A stretch of DNA of 64,000 bases from Hsuehochloa calcarea (taxonomy: Eukaryota > Streptophyta > Magnoliopsida > Poales > Poaceae): positions 38,183,232 through 38,247,231 of the forward strand of contig CM070599.1 of assembly GCA_036346395.1 (NCBI GenBank). Direction: 5' to 3'. A program made the position numbers and the translations under genes. The notes under the pieces are model-generated. The model saw only the letters and a program-made list of their open reading frames with translations, was not told the DNA's origin and did not search any database. Below are positions 12,574-25,419 of the stretch, in pieces; the first letter of the stretch is position 1; each line of letters starts with the position of its first letter.

Positions 12574-13880
12574 CTACATGTGGTTCATCTAATTGAGTAA
12601 ATTATAAATTTCAAGTTTTGTTCGGTTCCTAGGTGATTACTATTGATTTTGTTGCCTGAATATGCATCAAAACATTGTATATAATTAATGTACTCTTTTT
12701 TTACACTAAGCACCAGTCAAACTGTGATTGGAAGAACCATAGGCGGCTGTAATTAGAATCATTCCCATCACAACTTTAGTGCTGTTTTCAACACAGTTTT
12801 TCCCCCCACTTTGAGCCCCAAAAAAAAGTCAGGAGGAGTATATATTACTGGAGCGTTTGTTCAGGGTACAAGATTGCAGTGATTGTATCTTTTGTTCCCT
12901 GCAATTGCTCAATAATTGTGGGGGCAGTCCACTAAAAGGCTCGCACACATTCACTGTAACATGCACACATCCACTCCACTCTTTTCTTGAATCATCACCA
13001 TCCATCTGCCTGGATACATCCAGGACACAACTCATCGATAGATACACTCATGCTAGTATAATACTCCTAGCAACCAGATGTATATAGAGATGATAGATAC
13101 CTGCAGTGCATGCAAATGCTCATTGGAGGAGCTAGCACAACAACCATGCATATATATACACTCATGCTAGTATACCTGACACACCAATCTTTCTATTTGT
13201 AATGGAATCTTGATAAGCTTGCTCACCCGAAAATCATATGTACAGTTCTCGTCCATGTACAAGAGAGGAAGCAAGTGCAGAATTCGTGCCAATCATATAT
13301 CTGCAGTGGGCAGTGGTGGTCATTCTGCTCATGCATATGGTCATATGCATGATACACTGATTGAAAACTAGAGAGGGATAGGTTTTAATGGGCAAGTGGT
13401 GGGGCTAACTGCAGCAACCAAGCCCAACCAAATGCATTGCTGCAGCAGCGCGCGCGCACACAGCACACAGCATGTAGCAGCCAGCTGCTGCTGCAGCAGC
13501 ACTCACGCTGATGTTTTCAGATTAAGCCACAGCTAGCTGCTGAGAGAGGGAATTTTTATCATTGCAGCTGCTGCAAAAGCCTCTTCTTCAGGGCCATCCT
13601 CATTTGGGCCACTTGCTTAGCCTGTGAATGGTCTATCTGGTCGTCCGTTTGCTTTGCCCTACCCTCGTGTAGTCTCTCTCTATCTCTCCATTTCAAACTC
13701 TCCCCAAATCCAATGCATATTTTTGCAGGATTGCATTCTGATCAGTGTTGGTGAACTGGAGATCCAAGTGAGGACGTGCAGTGTGCAATTGGTCATGAGT
13801 CATGGGACAGACAGGAAGCATGTGAAGAGCAGTGCTGTTGTACGTACAGTTCCGTTGCCAACTCCTTTGTATGGCGTTCC

Positions 13881-13888
13881 TATAAAAG
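13881..13888 (+). promoter_or_regulatory. TATA box candidate upstream of hairpin
   Basis: TATAAAAG in a GC-balanced context, about 40 bases before the first arm of an inverted repeat. A transcript starting about 30 bases downstream would begin near 13912 and include the hairpin. This is inferred from sequence only. Confidence 0.3.
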
Positions 13889-13921
13889 GAGAAACATAAA
13901 GACCGTAGAGATGAAACAGAT

Positions 13922-13996
13922 AGTACTGGGAGTCTACTACTACAGCAGCAGCAAGAAAAGAATAGAAACCTGAAGTAGTAGTAGTAGACTAGTACT
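13922..13996 (+). other. Imperfect inverted repeat (short stem-loop)
   Basis: The left arm (13922-13943, AGTACTGGGAGTCTACTAC...) is complementary to the right arm (13975-13996, ...GTAGACTAGTACT) over about 19 pairs with one three-base bulge and a loop of about 31 bases. The arms contain a (TAC)n/(GTA)n run, so part of the complementarity could come from simple repeats. No known miRNA sequence was recognised. Confidence 0.4.
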
Positions 13997-15229
13997 GTAC
14001 AGGGACAAGGGAAGAGAGGAGAGAGGATGATGAAGAGGAGAGAGTACTGACAGCGAGTAGGAGTAGCAAGCACTAGGGGACAGAGAAATGGAGCTAGGCG
14101 GTCAGCTAGCTGGTAGACTGGTAGTGTTCTTGCGTGCAACTATTTCCTCTGATCCTTGGCCGCTCACTTTTTCATCCCTGGCTAGTTGTTGCTTTCAGAG
14201 TCATAGTCATCTTGGCCTCGTGATGGCAAAAAATGGCCATCATTACTCGGATAGACAGAGCCAGTGTCCGTTTGCTCCAGAGGAGGGCACCAAGAAGAGA
14301 AAGGGGACTAGCTAGGACACCAACTACATTGCATGTTCTCCGATGTTGTCCTTCCTTCGTTTCACTCCTCGTTCATCAGAATCATTAGGCTTATCTAAGC
14401 TCAGCTTGTTCTTCAGCTCTTTCATAGAGTATAAGATCTTCGTCGGAGTAGGCAATTACTTGGTTGTTGTTTCAAAATTGGCATAGGCCCGGTTTGGAAT
14501 GTAGGACTTTTACACAAATTTTGCAGAAATTTCATATAAAACTCTTCAATTCTCATAGGAATCAGGACGATTTCTCTCTAAAAACCAATCAAATTATAAA
14601 CCATTTGATCACACCTTAAGACTCATTCTACGGTTGGGATTGGGGCGTGAGGGGTGTTAACCAGGTCAGCCAATTTAGAGTTTGCGAGGGCAACGATAGG
14701 CAGTCGACAACAACGACTTACTGTGTTGGCTAGGTACCGAAGGCCAAGAAATAGGGAGGTAGTTAATTGCGGTGTACGAGGAGGTAGGGAGGTGGTTGTG
14801 GGGTGGGAAGAGAGTGGGGAGGAGATTTAGGTTTTTATTATAACGGTTCTTGCGTTTGATTTAATGCTAGACGAGGTTACTGGTGTTTATGGGGAAAAAA
14901 ATCATGTGACTGATGGCCAGATAACCCTAACATTAACTGTGCCATGTGTAAAATTCAATTGGAAATTATTATCTTAAAATTAAAACTAATGGATGACCCC
15001 TTACATTTAGGATTTAGTATGGATCATGAACCTATTCTATCATAACTTCATAAGGCAATGGTGCAATTTGCCCGGTAATACTACAAAGATCCCACGATAT
15101 GGAAAATAACATCGGTATGTCATTGACATGTGGATCCATGACCCACTTGTCATCATTGTATTGGATGTTGTTTTCGAATTCATGCATCTTTACAATATTA
15201 AGGAGTAAATTTTCCTAAGGCAATCACTC

Positions 15230-17050
15230 TCTAGTGAAACAAATCGATTTCAAATTCGATCGATAGGATTGCATCTTCTTTCCTTTTGCTTTTTGGTTTA
15301 GGTCGATGGGCGCACCTAATATTGTGGAGATCATGTGTATGATCCTAACCCTAGTGTTGAAGTATTGACAATGATGTCGAGATGTTTGGGGATCAAACTC
15401 TCGATTTTTTGTGAAATTCCTATATTGACTACCAGGTTCAGACGACCAGACCATGGATTGGCGGTCATACATGCTAAGACTTGGTGGTCAGACCAACAAG
15501 GGATGAAAAGTTGAATTTTGATGAATGTGATCAAACACTTATGTGGGAGTGTTAAGAGGTGTGTTTGTACCATTATTCAAGGAAAATTGAGTTTCGAGGC
15601 AAAACTAGATGAAGTTTTTCCGAAATATCCAGAGAGGTTGTTTTCTAGCCCTTAGGAAAATTTCTATAGCGGTCTGACCAGCCATTTGTCGGTGGTCAGA
15701 CCGGCTAGAGGGATTTCTTTCGCCAGGAAAGCGGAGAACTTTGTGGAATTGACCAAAGTCATGGGTATCAGTACACAGGTGTTGCATGATGCATGTTTTG
15801 GCTAATGTGGGTCAAGTTGTGAAGAACTTGAGTTCGAAATCGATTTCTTGGTCTATTATTTGTGTAGTTGGTCTGGAGTTAACTACGGTCAACAACCAGG
15901 ATGATCGGGACTAGGCTAGGAGAGCTGATGTCCAGAATGATAATGGATGACGGCTGAAGTGGTTGGACTCAAGCATGGCGCAAGATGGACAAGAACAACT
16001 GAACAAGAAGTTCGGTGCAACGAGTTGCATCAACTGGCTTGGGGTTGGTGCAAATGTCATGGTGGTTCTGTTGGGAGTCAGATAGGAGATACTTGTCGAT
16101 ATGAAAGGAGTCATGAATGAACCTACACGTGGCGAAACATGGGATTACTTCACGTTGATTGGACTCAGCCTTTGGAGAAGGACCAAGAAAGGGTATTTTG
16201 ATATCTTGGCCAAAATACCGGGTTGGTGGCCTTGGAGAAACCATTGCGCGGGATGGCGCAAAGGAGATGTGGTTTAAGTAAAGAGAAGATGAAGATCGTG
16301 AAGAGATGGACTCAGGAGACCTGGTTCGTCATCTGCTTTGAGCAGCATACGTGAGTGTAGACTCATTTTTGTGTGAGCTTAACGTGTGTCCGATAATATT
16401 TTCTCTCTAGACATAGCCTCAACTATAAAAGGGAGGAGTGCAGGATTTGGTCTCATCAACTAAAGCCTAAGAAACCCTAATTTGTGATTTGAAAATAGTG
16501 GAGAGATACAGTAGGCTAGGGTTTGAGAGAGATTGTTTTATTGAGTGCTCAAGTTTTGAGCTTTCGCCCTCTGTATCGGAGTGGCTGTAAACCAAAAGTC
16601 CATCTAATCAATCCAAGTAAGTTTCCCCAAGATAAGTTCTATCTTGTTCTTGCTTTCTTCGATGCTTTTGAGAATTTTGTGTCCCAATGGTTTTGGTTGA
16701 GTTTTTTTATGTAACCTAGCTTACTAGGACTTGTGCTATATGATCTTAGGTGGTCTTGACCATCATCCACCCATGAGCAAACTTTTGGATCAAGTTTTGA
16801 TTCCCTCGATTTTCGTGCCTTCTTGACCTCATCCAAGAAATTTGTGGAATCTTGGCTTTGATCGTCTATTGTTGATAGTTTAGTATCAATCTTATGAATG
16901 AATACTGTGGGCTCTCTGGGAGCAAAACTGCACATAAAAAGACACGAGAATTTTATACAAATTCATGCATTCTCTTGAGATAATAATAACCCTACTCTTG
17001 TGTTTGTTATATTGATTGTGTTTACAACAAGAATAAGTCACTAAAACTAG
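15230..17050 (+). repeat. LTR-retrotransposon fragment, family A, plus sense
   Basis: This stretch is related, in reverse complement, to the sequence at about 36.9-38.1 kb: shared blocks include the TATA region, the CACATGCTTCGCCACATG-like text and the GATGCAACTCGTTGCACC-like text. A promoter-like CTATAAAAGG (16423-16432) gives transcription sense on the plus strand. Repeated GGTCAGACC motifs occur at about 15.42, 15.49, 15.67 and 15.70 kb. There is no coding sequence. The exact ends are not determined. Confidence 0.55.
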
Positions 17051-17339
17051 GGCTTAATCTTCTTGTCTGTCTTCCTCTCCTCTGTCCACCAACTTTCTAC
17101 TTATATAGCGCATGAAGGGATGGGAGTTGTTTGCACCAAGAGACACCTTGTCGTTTGATGCAATGCACACGTTTAAGGGTAATTACTGTGAGAGACGCAC
17201 CCCCCACATCACCTTGCGGGTATGTCATAGAAAAAGGTTTTAATACGTGCAGTTATCTTGAGAATAATGGCACATATTAACTACTATGTGTATTAAACAC
17301 AACGTACAAATATGCTTAGTCGATTGGGCCCACATGTTT

Positions 17340-17643
17340 GTAGACTTTATCAACAATAGGGTGGTCGTAGATGACCTAGTCGTAGTAAGACTTACGACTA
17401 TGAGGAAATTGTAGTAGGACTTTCGATTAATAAGTGGTTGTAGAAGAATTTACGACCAGATAGGGTGATGGTAGTAGAACTTACGATCAATAGGTGGTCG
17501 TAGAAGAACTTACGACCATATAGGGTGATTGTTGTAGGACATACAATCAATAGTTGGTTGTAGAAGAATTTATGACCATCTAGGGTGGTCGTAAAATAGC
17601 TTACGACCATATAGGGTGGTTGTAAAATAGCTTACAACCATTA
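17340..17643. repeat. Degenerate tandem repeat, about 60-bp period
   Basis: Four to five diverged units of about 58-60 bases, each with a GGTCGTAGAAGAACTTACGACC-like inverted repeat able to fold on itself. The last two units are shortened to GGTCGTAAAATAGCTTACGACC and GGTTGTAAAATAGCTTACAACC forms. It sits just beyond the 5' side of the antisense frame of the gypsy element, where elements of the Tat lineage often carry tandem repeats. Confidence 0.65.
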
Positions 17644-18554
17644 TGTGTGTACGATCTCACTCAGTGTTAATATTGAGGGGTCATTTGAAGGTTATATAAA
17701 ATACATTATTATCTATAAATGTTATAGTTAAATAAATTAATTAATTGAGGATTATTAAATACTCGTCATCTAGCCCCCAACTTCAAGTGAAAGTAACTTA
17801 CTTGGAAAAGAGCTCGTATGATAGTGGTCGAAAGCAATGTCTTTCCGACTCGTATCTTGTTTGACCAGAAATTAACTTGATCAAATATGTATATTTTCCT
17901 TGAGTTGTGAATACTCCTTTTCCTGAATAGACATAAAAAAGAATGTCAACTATCTGTTGTAAAATATATCCGTTGGGAGCGGTTCCCAAGGGATTTGTAA
18001 CTGCTAGTATTCCACAATCTTTTACTCAGACCGACAGCTATAAGTATTCACCGAGGAGTAACTTAGGGTTTTTACTTTCCCCATTTGCTTCAACTATTTC
18101 TGGGCCTTTTTCTCTCCGCCGCCAACCAAGTTCGCAATTTCTCTCCAAATTTCCAAATCCACAACAAATCTTCTGAATCTGACTTAAACTTCTGAAGAGA
18201 TGGTCGGAGTTGTGTCGAAGTGGGAGAAATAGGAGAGGGATGTTACGAAGATGATAGCTCTGGCTGTCGCGAAAAATATTCTGTTGCGCGCCCTGGTGAA
18301 ATGGACTAACGTTGAGGGGCAACATTGGCCATCGGCGGAGCAAGGAAGGATTCTTGTCTTCCAAGCGTACTACGAATACGGTTTTCGATTGCCTTGCCAC
18401 CCATTCCTACCTATTGTGCTTGAGCACTATGAGGTGGAGTTGGTGAACTAGGTTCCCAACTCCATCACAGTGTTGAGCATGTTCGTGTACCTGTGTGAGG
18501 CTTATCTAGGAATCGTTCCAAATTTAGACCTCTTCAGGTACTACTATGGGATGG

Positions 18555-21500
18555 TGTCGGGACCCAAATATGCAAATCTGGACCCTCTGTGTATTCTGCA
18601 CTAGTCTAGGATCACGCTAGTGCACACAGTGTCAACATCGATGAAATATCACATCCATACAACGAATATAAGAATAAACGAGTACCTTTAAATAACAAAT
18701 AACTGTTGGGACCTTACTACGAGTTTTACATTTATTAAGCCATGCAAGGTGACAATAAAGAAATAAATCTGCAATGAAAGCGAAGTAAACTCGGTGGCTC
18801 CCATCAATTTACCACAGAACCGGCGGGATCAAGACTCTAACGATCAACCTTCAGAGAACTCTTCTTCAAAAGCGGTGACGACTCCTCCACTTCTGTTGAT
18901 TTGTTTAGCAAGAGTGAGTACACACCGTACTCGCAAGTCATACCATATAATGCAATTTATAGATGATGGCTTATTCCAAAGGAATGGCTTCTATGGTTGT
19001 TTTGTAGAAATGCAACATTTGCAATTGAATACAAATAATAGATTGAAAGCATAATTGAAAACAAATAGACAATAATAAGTTAACAATTGATTTCACAAAG
19101 GACACACAGTCTAATCAAGTTATTCACACAGCTGCACAAGTTATCTCACACAGCTGACCCTTCCCAATTGTTTTATGAAAATCTACCCCTCGTGTGAAAT
19201 TCCCGAGCATGTCCATAACCGAGGACGCGGCTATTCGAATAGATTGGTTTAAACACTCTGCAGAGGCTGTACACTTTACCCACACGATACAATCAGTGGA
19301 GCCAGCACTGACCATAACAAAACCTTTCAGAGACTTCATCTCAAACAATGACACTCCCGATGTGCTTTCTGTCAGTCAATTTGTACACACACCCTTGGAA
19401 CGACACACTTTGTTGGGCGAGGATGCAATGAACCAATCCGCGATGTGACATATCACACCTCCACCCATCACACAGTTTAAATACAACCCGAGTTGTCAAT
19501 GTCAAGACTCCATAACTTACTAAGTCGAGGCCCACCCATACTAGGCATGTGGTAAATGCAAGAAGGCTCATTCAATGGCGCACAAAGTTAAGTCCTTAAT
19601 TGACCAAGGCAAGACTTCCAGTTTTTCCCAAATCACAAAGTTTATAGCACACAGTTCCACCATTCACACAGATCCACCACTTGCCTCAGTCTAAATCTTT
19701 TCCCACCCTGTTGATTAAGTGAAACTCATGCCATCAACGAGTAACAGCACACAGCACACACAGTTTCATCACACAGTTCCATAATCACTTAGTCAGGTTT
19801 ATAATTGCATCTCACATGAAATGATGACTCGTGGCATGGCTAAGCAGTCTAATCGTATCTAACCAACCCACGTTGGTGCTACGATAATACCAACTAATAA
19901 TGAACCAACCTAGGGTGATAAAAGATCATTGCATACAATAGACAATGTGGATATAACAAATTGGATTAATAACTATCCCAAAAGCATTTAAATAAATACT
20001 TGAAATAGAATGCAATACATTGAAACAAAGTATTTTGAAAACTGGGTTCAATATGATCAAAGGTATAACTTGCCTTGGAATAGATCTAGATATTGGTCTT
20101 GGTCTTGAGGTGCTCCTTCTTTTGCAAAATTTCCCGAAGTATCGACGTCTACTCGCAAATGAGACAAAATAAACCAAAAACAAATAAATACAGAGGCAAA
20201 ACAACTCAAAAATTCAAATACAATTCACCATTAAATAGATCTTAATTTTATATGAATTTACAAATTTGAATGGGCTCAATCGGAGTTCGGATGCAAAAGA
20301 TATGGGCTTTGGAAGTTTGAAAATCAAATAAAACCCTAATTTGGATTTTATTGAATTTCTCGAATTATTTTTATAAAGGAAAATTGAATTATTGCGCAAT
20401 GCTTGCGTCAGCCGAGAATTTCCGGAAAAAGAAATAAATTTAAAAAGAAATCTGACATGTGGGCCCCACATGTCAGTGACACGGCTCACGGTGGACCAAG
20501 TCCACCGAGCCTTTGGATCTGGGTCGAGGCTGAGGTGGTGTACCCGCGTGCGGGTGGCACTGACGCGGCGCCTACGAGGCTGACACGCACGCACATGGGC
20601 TGAGGTGGACGCTGACGCGGCCGCCACATCGATCGATCGGCACGGCGACGACTCGGGAACCAATGGCACCATGAACGGAGGCTCCTCGCCGGCGGTGAGT
20701 GGTACCAGCGTGTAGAGGGGATTATTGCGCACATGTGGGCACCGGTTTGAGCACCTGGGGTTGTCGGAGATGGCCGGCGGCGAGCTTGAGGCGGCGAGGT
20801 GGTCTCGGGTTTGTCGGACGGGGGCTCTGGTGATGCTCCGGCGATGAGGAGGTGCGCACGAGGTAGCCTGGGACTTGCTGAACACGATGGTGGAGTCGGC
20901 GAGGCAAGGGCGACGAAGACGGCGACGCAATTCACCGGAAAAGAAGCTCGGCCGAAAACCCTAAAACTCGAAATCTTGGCGGCGCTAGGCGATCAGGCGA
21001 CGAGTGGCGGCTTTGGGTTGCGGAGGTCCGGGCGGTGCTGAGGGGGTATTTATAGGCCCGGAGACGTCGAGATTTGGAAACCCCCAAATTGGGTCCGAAA
21101 CGGCCGCGATTTGAATTTCCGAGATTCGGGAAGATTGAAACCGATTTGGTGGTTGATTCTGTTGGAGATAGATGCGGAATAGACAGGGGTTTAAATTGGT
21201 GGGGATGGCGCAAGAAGATCGGGACGAGAGTCCCGTTGTCGTCGTGTGCGCCAAGCTCGCAATGGCGCCGAGGCGAGCGACACGCGAGCGAGGAAGAAGA
21301 AATCCGCGAGACGACGACCTCGGCGGGCCCATCGCTAGAGAGAGAGCGAAGCGAAGCGCGCAAGACCGCGCGATGGAAATCCAACGGCTGGAAGCGAGCG
21401 CGGGCGGGGCTGGGTTGAGAGAACGAGGGCTGCGGTGGAATAGTGTTGGGCTTCGGCCCAGCACTGTTCTGAAGGATTTCTTTTGATTTTTCTTTTAAAT

Positions 21501-21766
21501 AAATCCAGAAAATACAAATAGCCAATAGAAAATAGCAAATGACTTTGGAAAAATCCAGAAAATTCTATAAAATATATCCAAGCATGTAGAATCTAAATAA
21601 AATAGTTTTGACAATTGTTGATGTTGGGATTAATCATATTAAATTAGTTTATCCTTAAAATCCATATTAAGCTTTTTAATTTAATATTCCAATAAATCCA
21701 AATGGTGAATTTTCTCACTACAACCATTTAAAAGATTTTTAAAGCTCTGAAAATTGGGATGTTACA
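18555..21766 (-). mobile_element. Solo LTR, 3.2 kb, gypsy type, with 5-bp target duplication
   Basis: The left end reads TGTCGGGACCC and the right end GGGATGTTACA, so on the minus strand it runs TGTAACATCCC...GGGTCCCGACA. It is flanked by identical 5-bp repeats GATGG (18550-18554 and 21767-21771). The interrupted antisense frame continues on both sides. A minus-strand CTATAAATACC box lies at about 21044-21054, which fits a minus-sense LTR promoter. The GC-rich section 20.45-21.42 kb produces many overlapping spurious frames. No second LTR or internal region is present, so it is a solo LTR left by recombination. A related sequence occupies about 62.1-64.0 kb. Confidence 0.88.
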
Positions 21767-21923
21767 GATGGGTAAGCACCGGTCGATTGCCGATAGTTGT
21801 GGTTTTGAACTCCATGATGGGATGTTGGAGGAGTATATGATGTCGATCAAACCTCGAGACGAGATTAAATTCATGGGTTGCCCGATCTTTCACGGTGATA
21901 ATTCTCGAACAAATATGTGGAGC

Positions 21924-22780
21924 ACGAATTACAGGATGCAACTCGCACTTCGATAAATAAATCTCACGCCCACGCACACCACAGTACACGAACGAGAGAA
22001 GAGATCAAGCAAGATCAACACACAAATTCAATCAATAAGATTAAACCTGAGTAACAATCAGATATATCTTAGATTGGAAACTCTCAAGAACTCTCTCTCT
22101 CTCACACACACGATAACAGGGGTAGACCCTCATGGCGACACGCCAAATAACTCAATTCATAATTTGTAAAAAAAACTCCCCTAATTCGGCCGAAGGCCTT
22201 TAGCTTTTATAGCCGGCACATGCACGTACAAAAGATGTACTCGACTAGAAGTCCTAATGCAAAACTAAACACATGTATGTTTCCCTTTACATCTTGGAAA
22301 CCAAATAATTATTCCCAAACTAACGTATGTGACCCGCTAAAACCAATTAGTTTGTTGGCTGTCACTGCTACAGCTGGGCCCCATCCAATAGCACACAATG
22401 AAAGGAACGAACGCACGCCAAGGAAACATACTTGCGTCGGCGCTAAATACGTTGACGTGCATGCTATGGAAAAGATCAGCGCTGGCTTCTTGATTTATCT
22501 CCAAGAAATATGACAACGTAGCAATCCTCAAAGGGCTCTAACTCTTTGACTTGCACTACTTGGCCTCTTGGATCAAACACACATATGTGTGCGTGCACAT
22601 GCATGGCTCTACTCCATGCACAGCTCAAGCACACCATGCATGCATGTGGTTTTCTTTCCTTGGCCATGAATAGCATACGTGATGTCCTCATACACTGCAA
22701 CAGTCCTGATAATGTCATGCTCATTGTTTCGTTCAAGTGTTAAACAAGAAAAATCAGAAACATTCGTTATAGATAATCTA
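21924..22780. mobile_element. Unclassified insertion within the antisense frame
   Basis: The Transposase_28-type reading stops near 21950 and resumes near 22790. The text between has no coding relation to either side. It contains a (TC)n/(AC)n run near 22095-22115 and a TATA-like TTTTATAGCC (22206-22215). The proposed left end TGTGGAGCACG would suit a Copia LTR in reverse, but I could not find a matching right end or target duplication. Confidence 0.35.
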
Positions 22781-25419
22781 GCCGCATCAGTATATCCTCA
22801 TGTTCACCAGGTCGTCATGGCTGGGATGGAGGAAGAAGTGGTTCTACTGGACCCTGATCAAAGGAGACAATCTCTACTTCGAAGGCAAGCCTGTGGAGAA
22901 GAAAAAGTCTTGGGACTCAGGTTTAGATAAATTCGATCGCTTAGCCCGTTCCTTCGAGCAATCAAGGATTTGAGAGAAGGAGGCCTAACCGGATAGCATG
23001 TGGTGAAGGATTTCATCACACCCCGTATCAGCCCCTGAAAGATCGAGCACATCCTATGTAGGAGTACTCAGGGGTTAATGATCTGACCAGGAACTACAAG
23101 GAAGGTAATGATATAACCAATATGCTTTTGACAATTTGTGATTGAAGCAAATATGTTAATCATATTCTTATGTTCATAGATTTGCTAGAGAAAGAGGTTG
23201 ACGCTCAGGTCAAACTTATCTACGAGAAGGCCTCTGCGACCATATAGGTAACCAATATTTGTATTGATTTCATCTTTAGAGAGTAGTGGTTGTAGTTTCA
23301 ACTACTTTTGATTCTAGTTTTGTGGCCTTTTGTAGCAAGTCAACATTCCCAATCCTCGGGATGTCCCTAAGATGAACTTGGGGTCTGCTGAGGAGAGCTC
23401 AGAGGAAGATAGGGTTCCTCTGAGCAAGAGACGTCGTCTTGTGAAGGCGGTTGACAAGAAAAAGAAGGATATCAGGAGTTTGAGCACATCTTCCCGACCG
23501 ACCACTGCCATCAGACATTTCTTGGCAGATTTAACTACCAATGGCACGCAGGAGGTGGTCGTAGGCCTCAAGCATAAGGTACCTAAGGCCAAGGTACCCT
23601 TCTATTATAATGATAAGATATTCTCAGTTTCTCCTTCTCCTGCTTTTGTTAAGCGGATCGAAAAGGAAAATAGGAAGAATTACATTTCTTTTATGAAGGC
23701 TAATGCCGATCCAGCAGAACTTGTGGTCAAAAGAAATGATAATCTCCAGGTGGTCGAAGCTAGTTTCGACCACCCAGAAGAAGCTCCGACCACCCCCTCA
23801 ATGTACAACCAGTTGGGGTCGTACAAGACATGGTCGTTCAAAGTGGCAATGGGGGAGGGGAGCCTTCCAGAGGCTAAGACCGCAGAGCCAATGAGAACGG
23901 CAAAAGAGGAGGAGAAGAAGAAGGAGGAGGAGAAGATAAAATCTTCTCTCGGAAAGGTTTCTTCGGTCTTTAAGATAATATCTAGGAAGCCTAGGTATGT
24001 AAAAAAATTAAAGAGTAAATGGTTGTATTTACTCTTTTATCTTACCTTTTGATGTATTAACATCTGTCGTGTTTTAGTCCCACCTCTCCAGCCCCCAGGG
24101 ATGTCCCTGTGGAAAAATAAGCCATTGTCATGGCTACGACCATGGGAATGTTGGTCCCCCGCATCGTAGAGACAGAAGCAATGATGGTTGAGTCTTTGAC
24201 TATTATTCCTAAGGTAGTAGGAGAAGGGACGCTCACCAACGAGTCCTTCGTGCAAACTGAGGTGGTCGGACCACTTGTGGTCACGGAAGTAGATGCGAAG
24301 GCGCTCGAAGACGAAACGATGAAGATGATCGAGTCAACTGCCGAGGACACCAATGTTTAGACAGGAGACTTGTCCTTACAATTGCCAGGAGCAACCGATC
24401 CGGTGGTTTCGGAGAGTTTTGACCACCGTGCTGGAAAAGAGGTTACGGAGGATGTTCCTCTAGGTCCTCAAGGTGGAGTCATTTGTTTTGCTAATACCGA
24501 AGAAGAAGAAGAAGAAGAAAAGGTAGAAGAAGACTCTTTTGATCTCATTCCCGGGTTCTTTGGCCAACCAACCGTTGGGTCCTCTTCATTTAGGTCACGT
24601 GATCGAGTCCCACAACAGGGGACATATCTTTGACAACGAGCGTCTTCAAATAATATGGTGAGGCAAAGTCGACAGGTTCCGTAAATTAGATGATTCCAAG
24701 ACGGTGTATACTCATTTTGCTCGGTCAACCATCGATGTAAGTGCTTGATACCACATATTTATATATTTTCCTTTTTCTTTTCCTCACTGTGTATTTCTTT
24801 GTTCATAGAGCTAGCGAACAAGCAGTGAGATGGTAAGATCATGTTAACAAGTAGTTTTTGACTAGTTGTTAAGTACTCATTTCAATTTTTTCCTGTAGGT
24901 TTAAAAGTGATGAAAGGACTTTAGCCGATGCACTTGACTATGAAAGCTGAGGTGCAAACAATAAAGAACGAAAAAGAAGACATGTGTAAGAATCTTCAAG
25001 AGGAAAATTTTCTAGCTTGCGAGCTGCAAAATGAAATAAACAATAAGGTTGTCACTTGACATTGCTTATTTCGACACCTTTCTTTTCTTTTTTCTAAATC
25101 ATTTTCTTGTATAGAAAAAGAGGTCAATATGAGTAAGCTTCACACTTAGGTCGATTCGAATACCTTGGTGATCAACGAGCTTCCCTGTATCTCCAAATAC
25201 AAACATAATAACATAAAAGAATAGGAAGAGCAGTGCACAAGAGATGCTGCCCCCCATGATGATGAAAACAAGAACCTTGACTCTAGCTTAGTAGGTAAAT
25301 TTTTTTTACCTACAACCGGAGCTACCTTGAGTAAAGAAGAAGAGTGAGGGATGTGTACGGATCAAAATGACATGAGTGTCATGGGTGAGGAAGCTCACCA
25401 GAGCGTCGGAGCTGCGGAG

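Larger units (their letters stand above)
12574..15200. other. Intergenic, no protein gene recognised
   Basis: Only short unrecognisable open frames occur. A good TATA box (13881-13888) followed by a 75-base imperfect hairpin (13922-13996) is listed separately. A stretch starting GGCCCGGTTTGGAATG near 14486 has the style of a DNA-transposon end, but its partner end was not found. Confidence 0.4.
18199..25320 (+). pseudogene. Antisense extra frame of gypsy element (Transposase_28-type), broken
   Basis: The host-element frame resumes across insertions. 18199-18554 encodes text such as FQAYYEYGFRLPCHPFLP. 21767-21950 continues with GFELHDGMLEEYMMSIK. About 22790-23100 has KKWFYWTLIKGDNLYFEGK. 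An uninterrupted 226-codon stretch at 23372-24052 is lysine- and glutamate-rich, and weaker pieces run to about 25.3 kb with intron-like gaps. The first pieces resemble the plant 'putative gypsy type transposon' (Transposase_28) family. Stops and frame changes occur, for example TAG after HYEVELVN near 18450. The function of this family is unknown; by position it is the antisense frame of the surrounding gypsy element. Confidence 0.6.

Noticed and set aside
14486..14640. GGCCCGGTTTGGAATG text as a complete MITE
   Set aside because: Only one end resembling a DNA-transposon terminus was seen; no inverted partner or target duplication was found.
17340..17643. Regularly spaced hairpin repeats considered as a CRISPR-like array
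   Set aside because: The repeats are degenerate, directly adjacent without unique spacers, and lie in a plant retrotransposon context.
20214..21525. Long frames on both strands in the GC-rich part at 20.2-21.5 kb
   Set aside because: They lie wholly inside the solo LTR 18555-21766, overlap each other in several frames and have no recognisable protein features.
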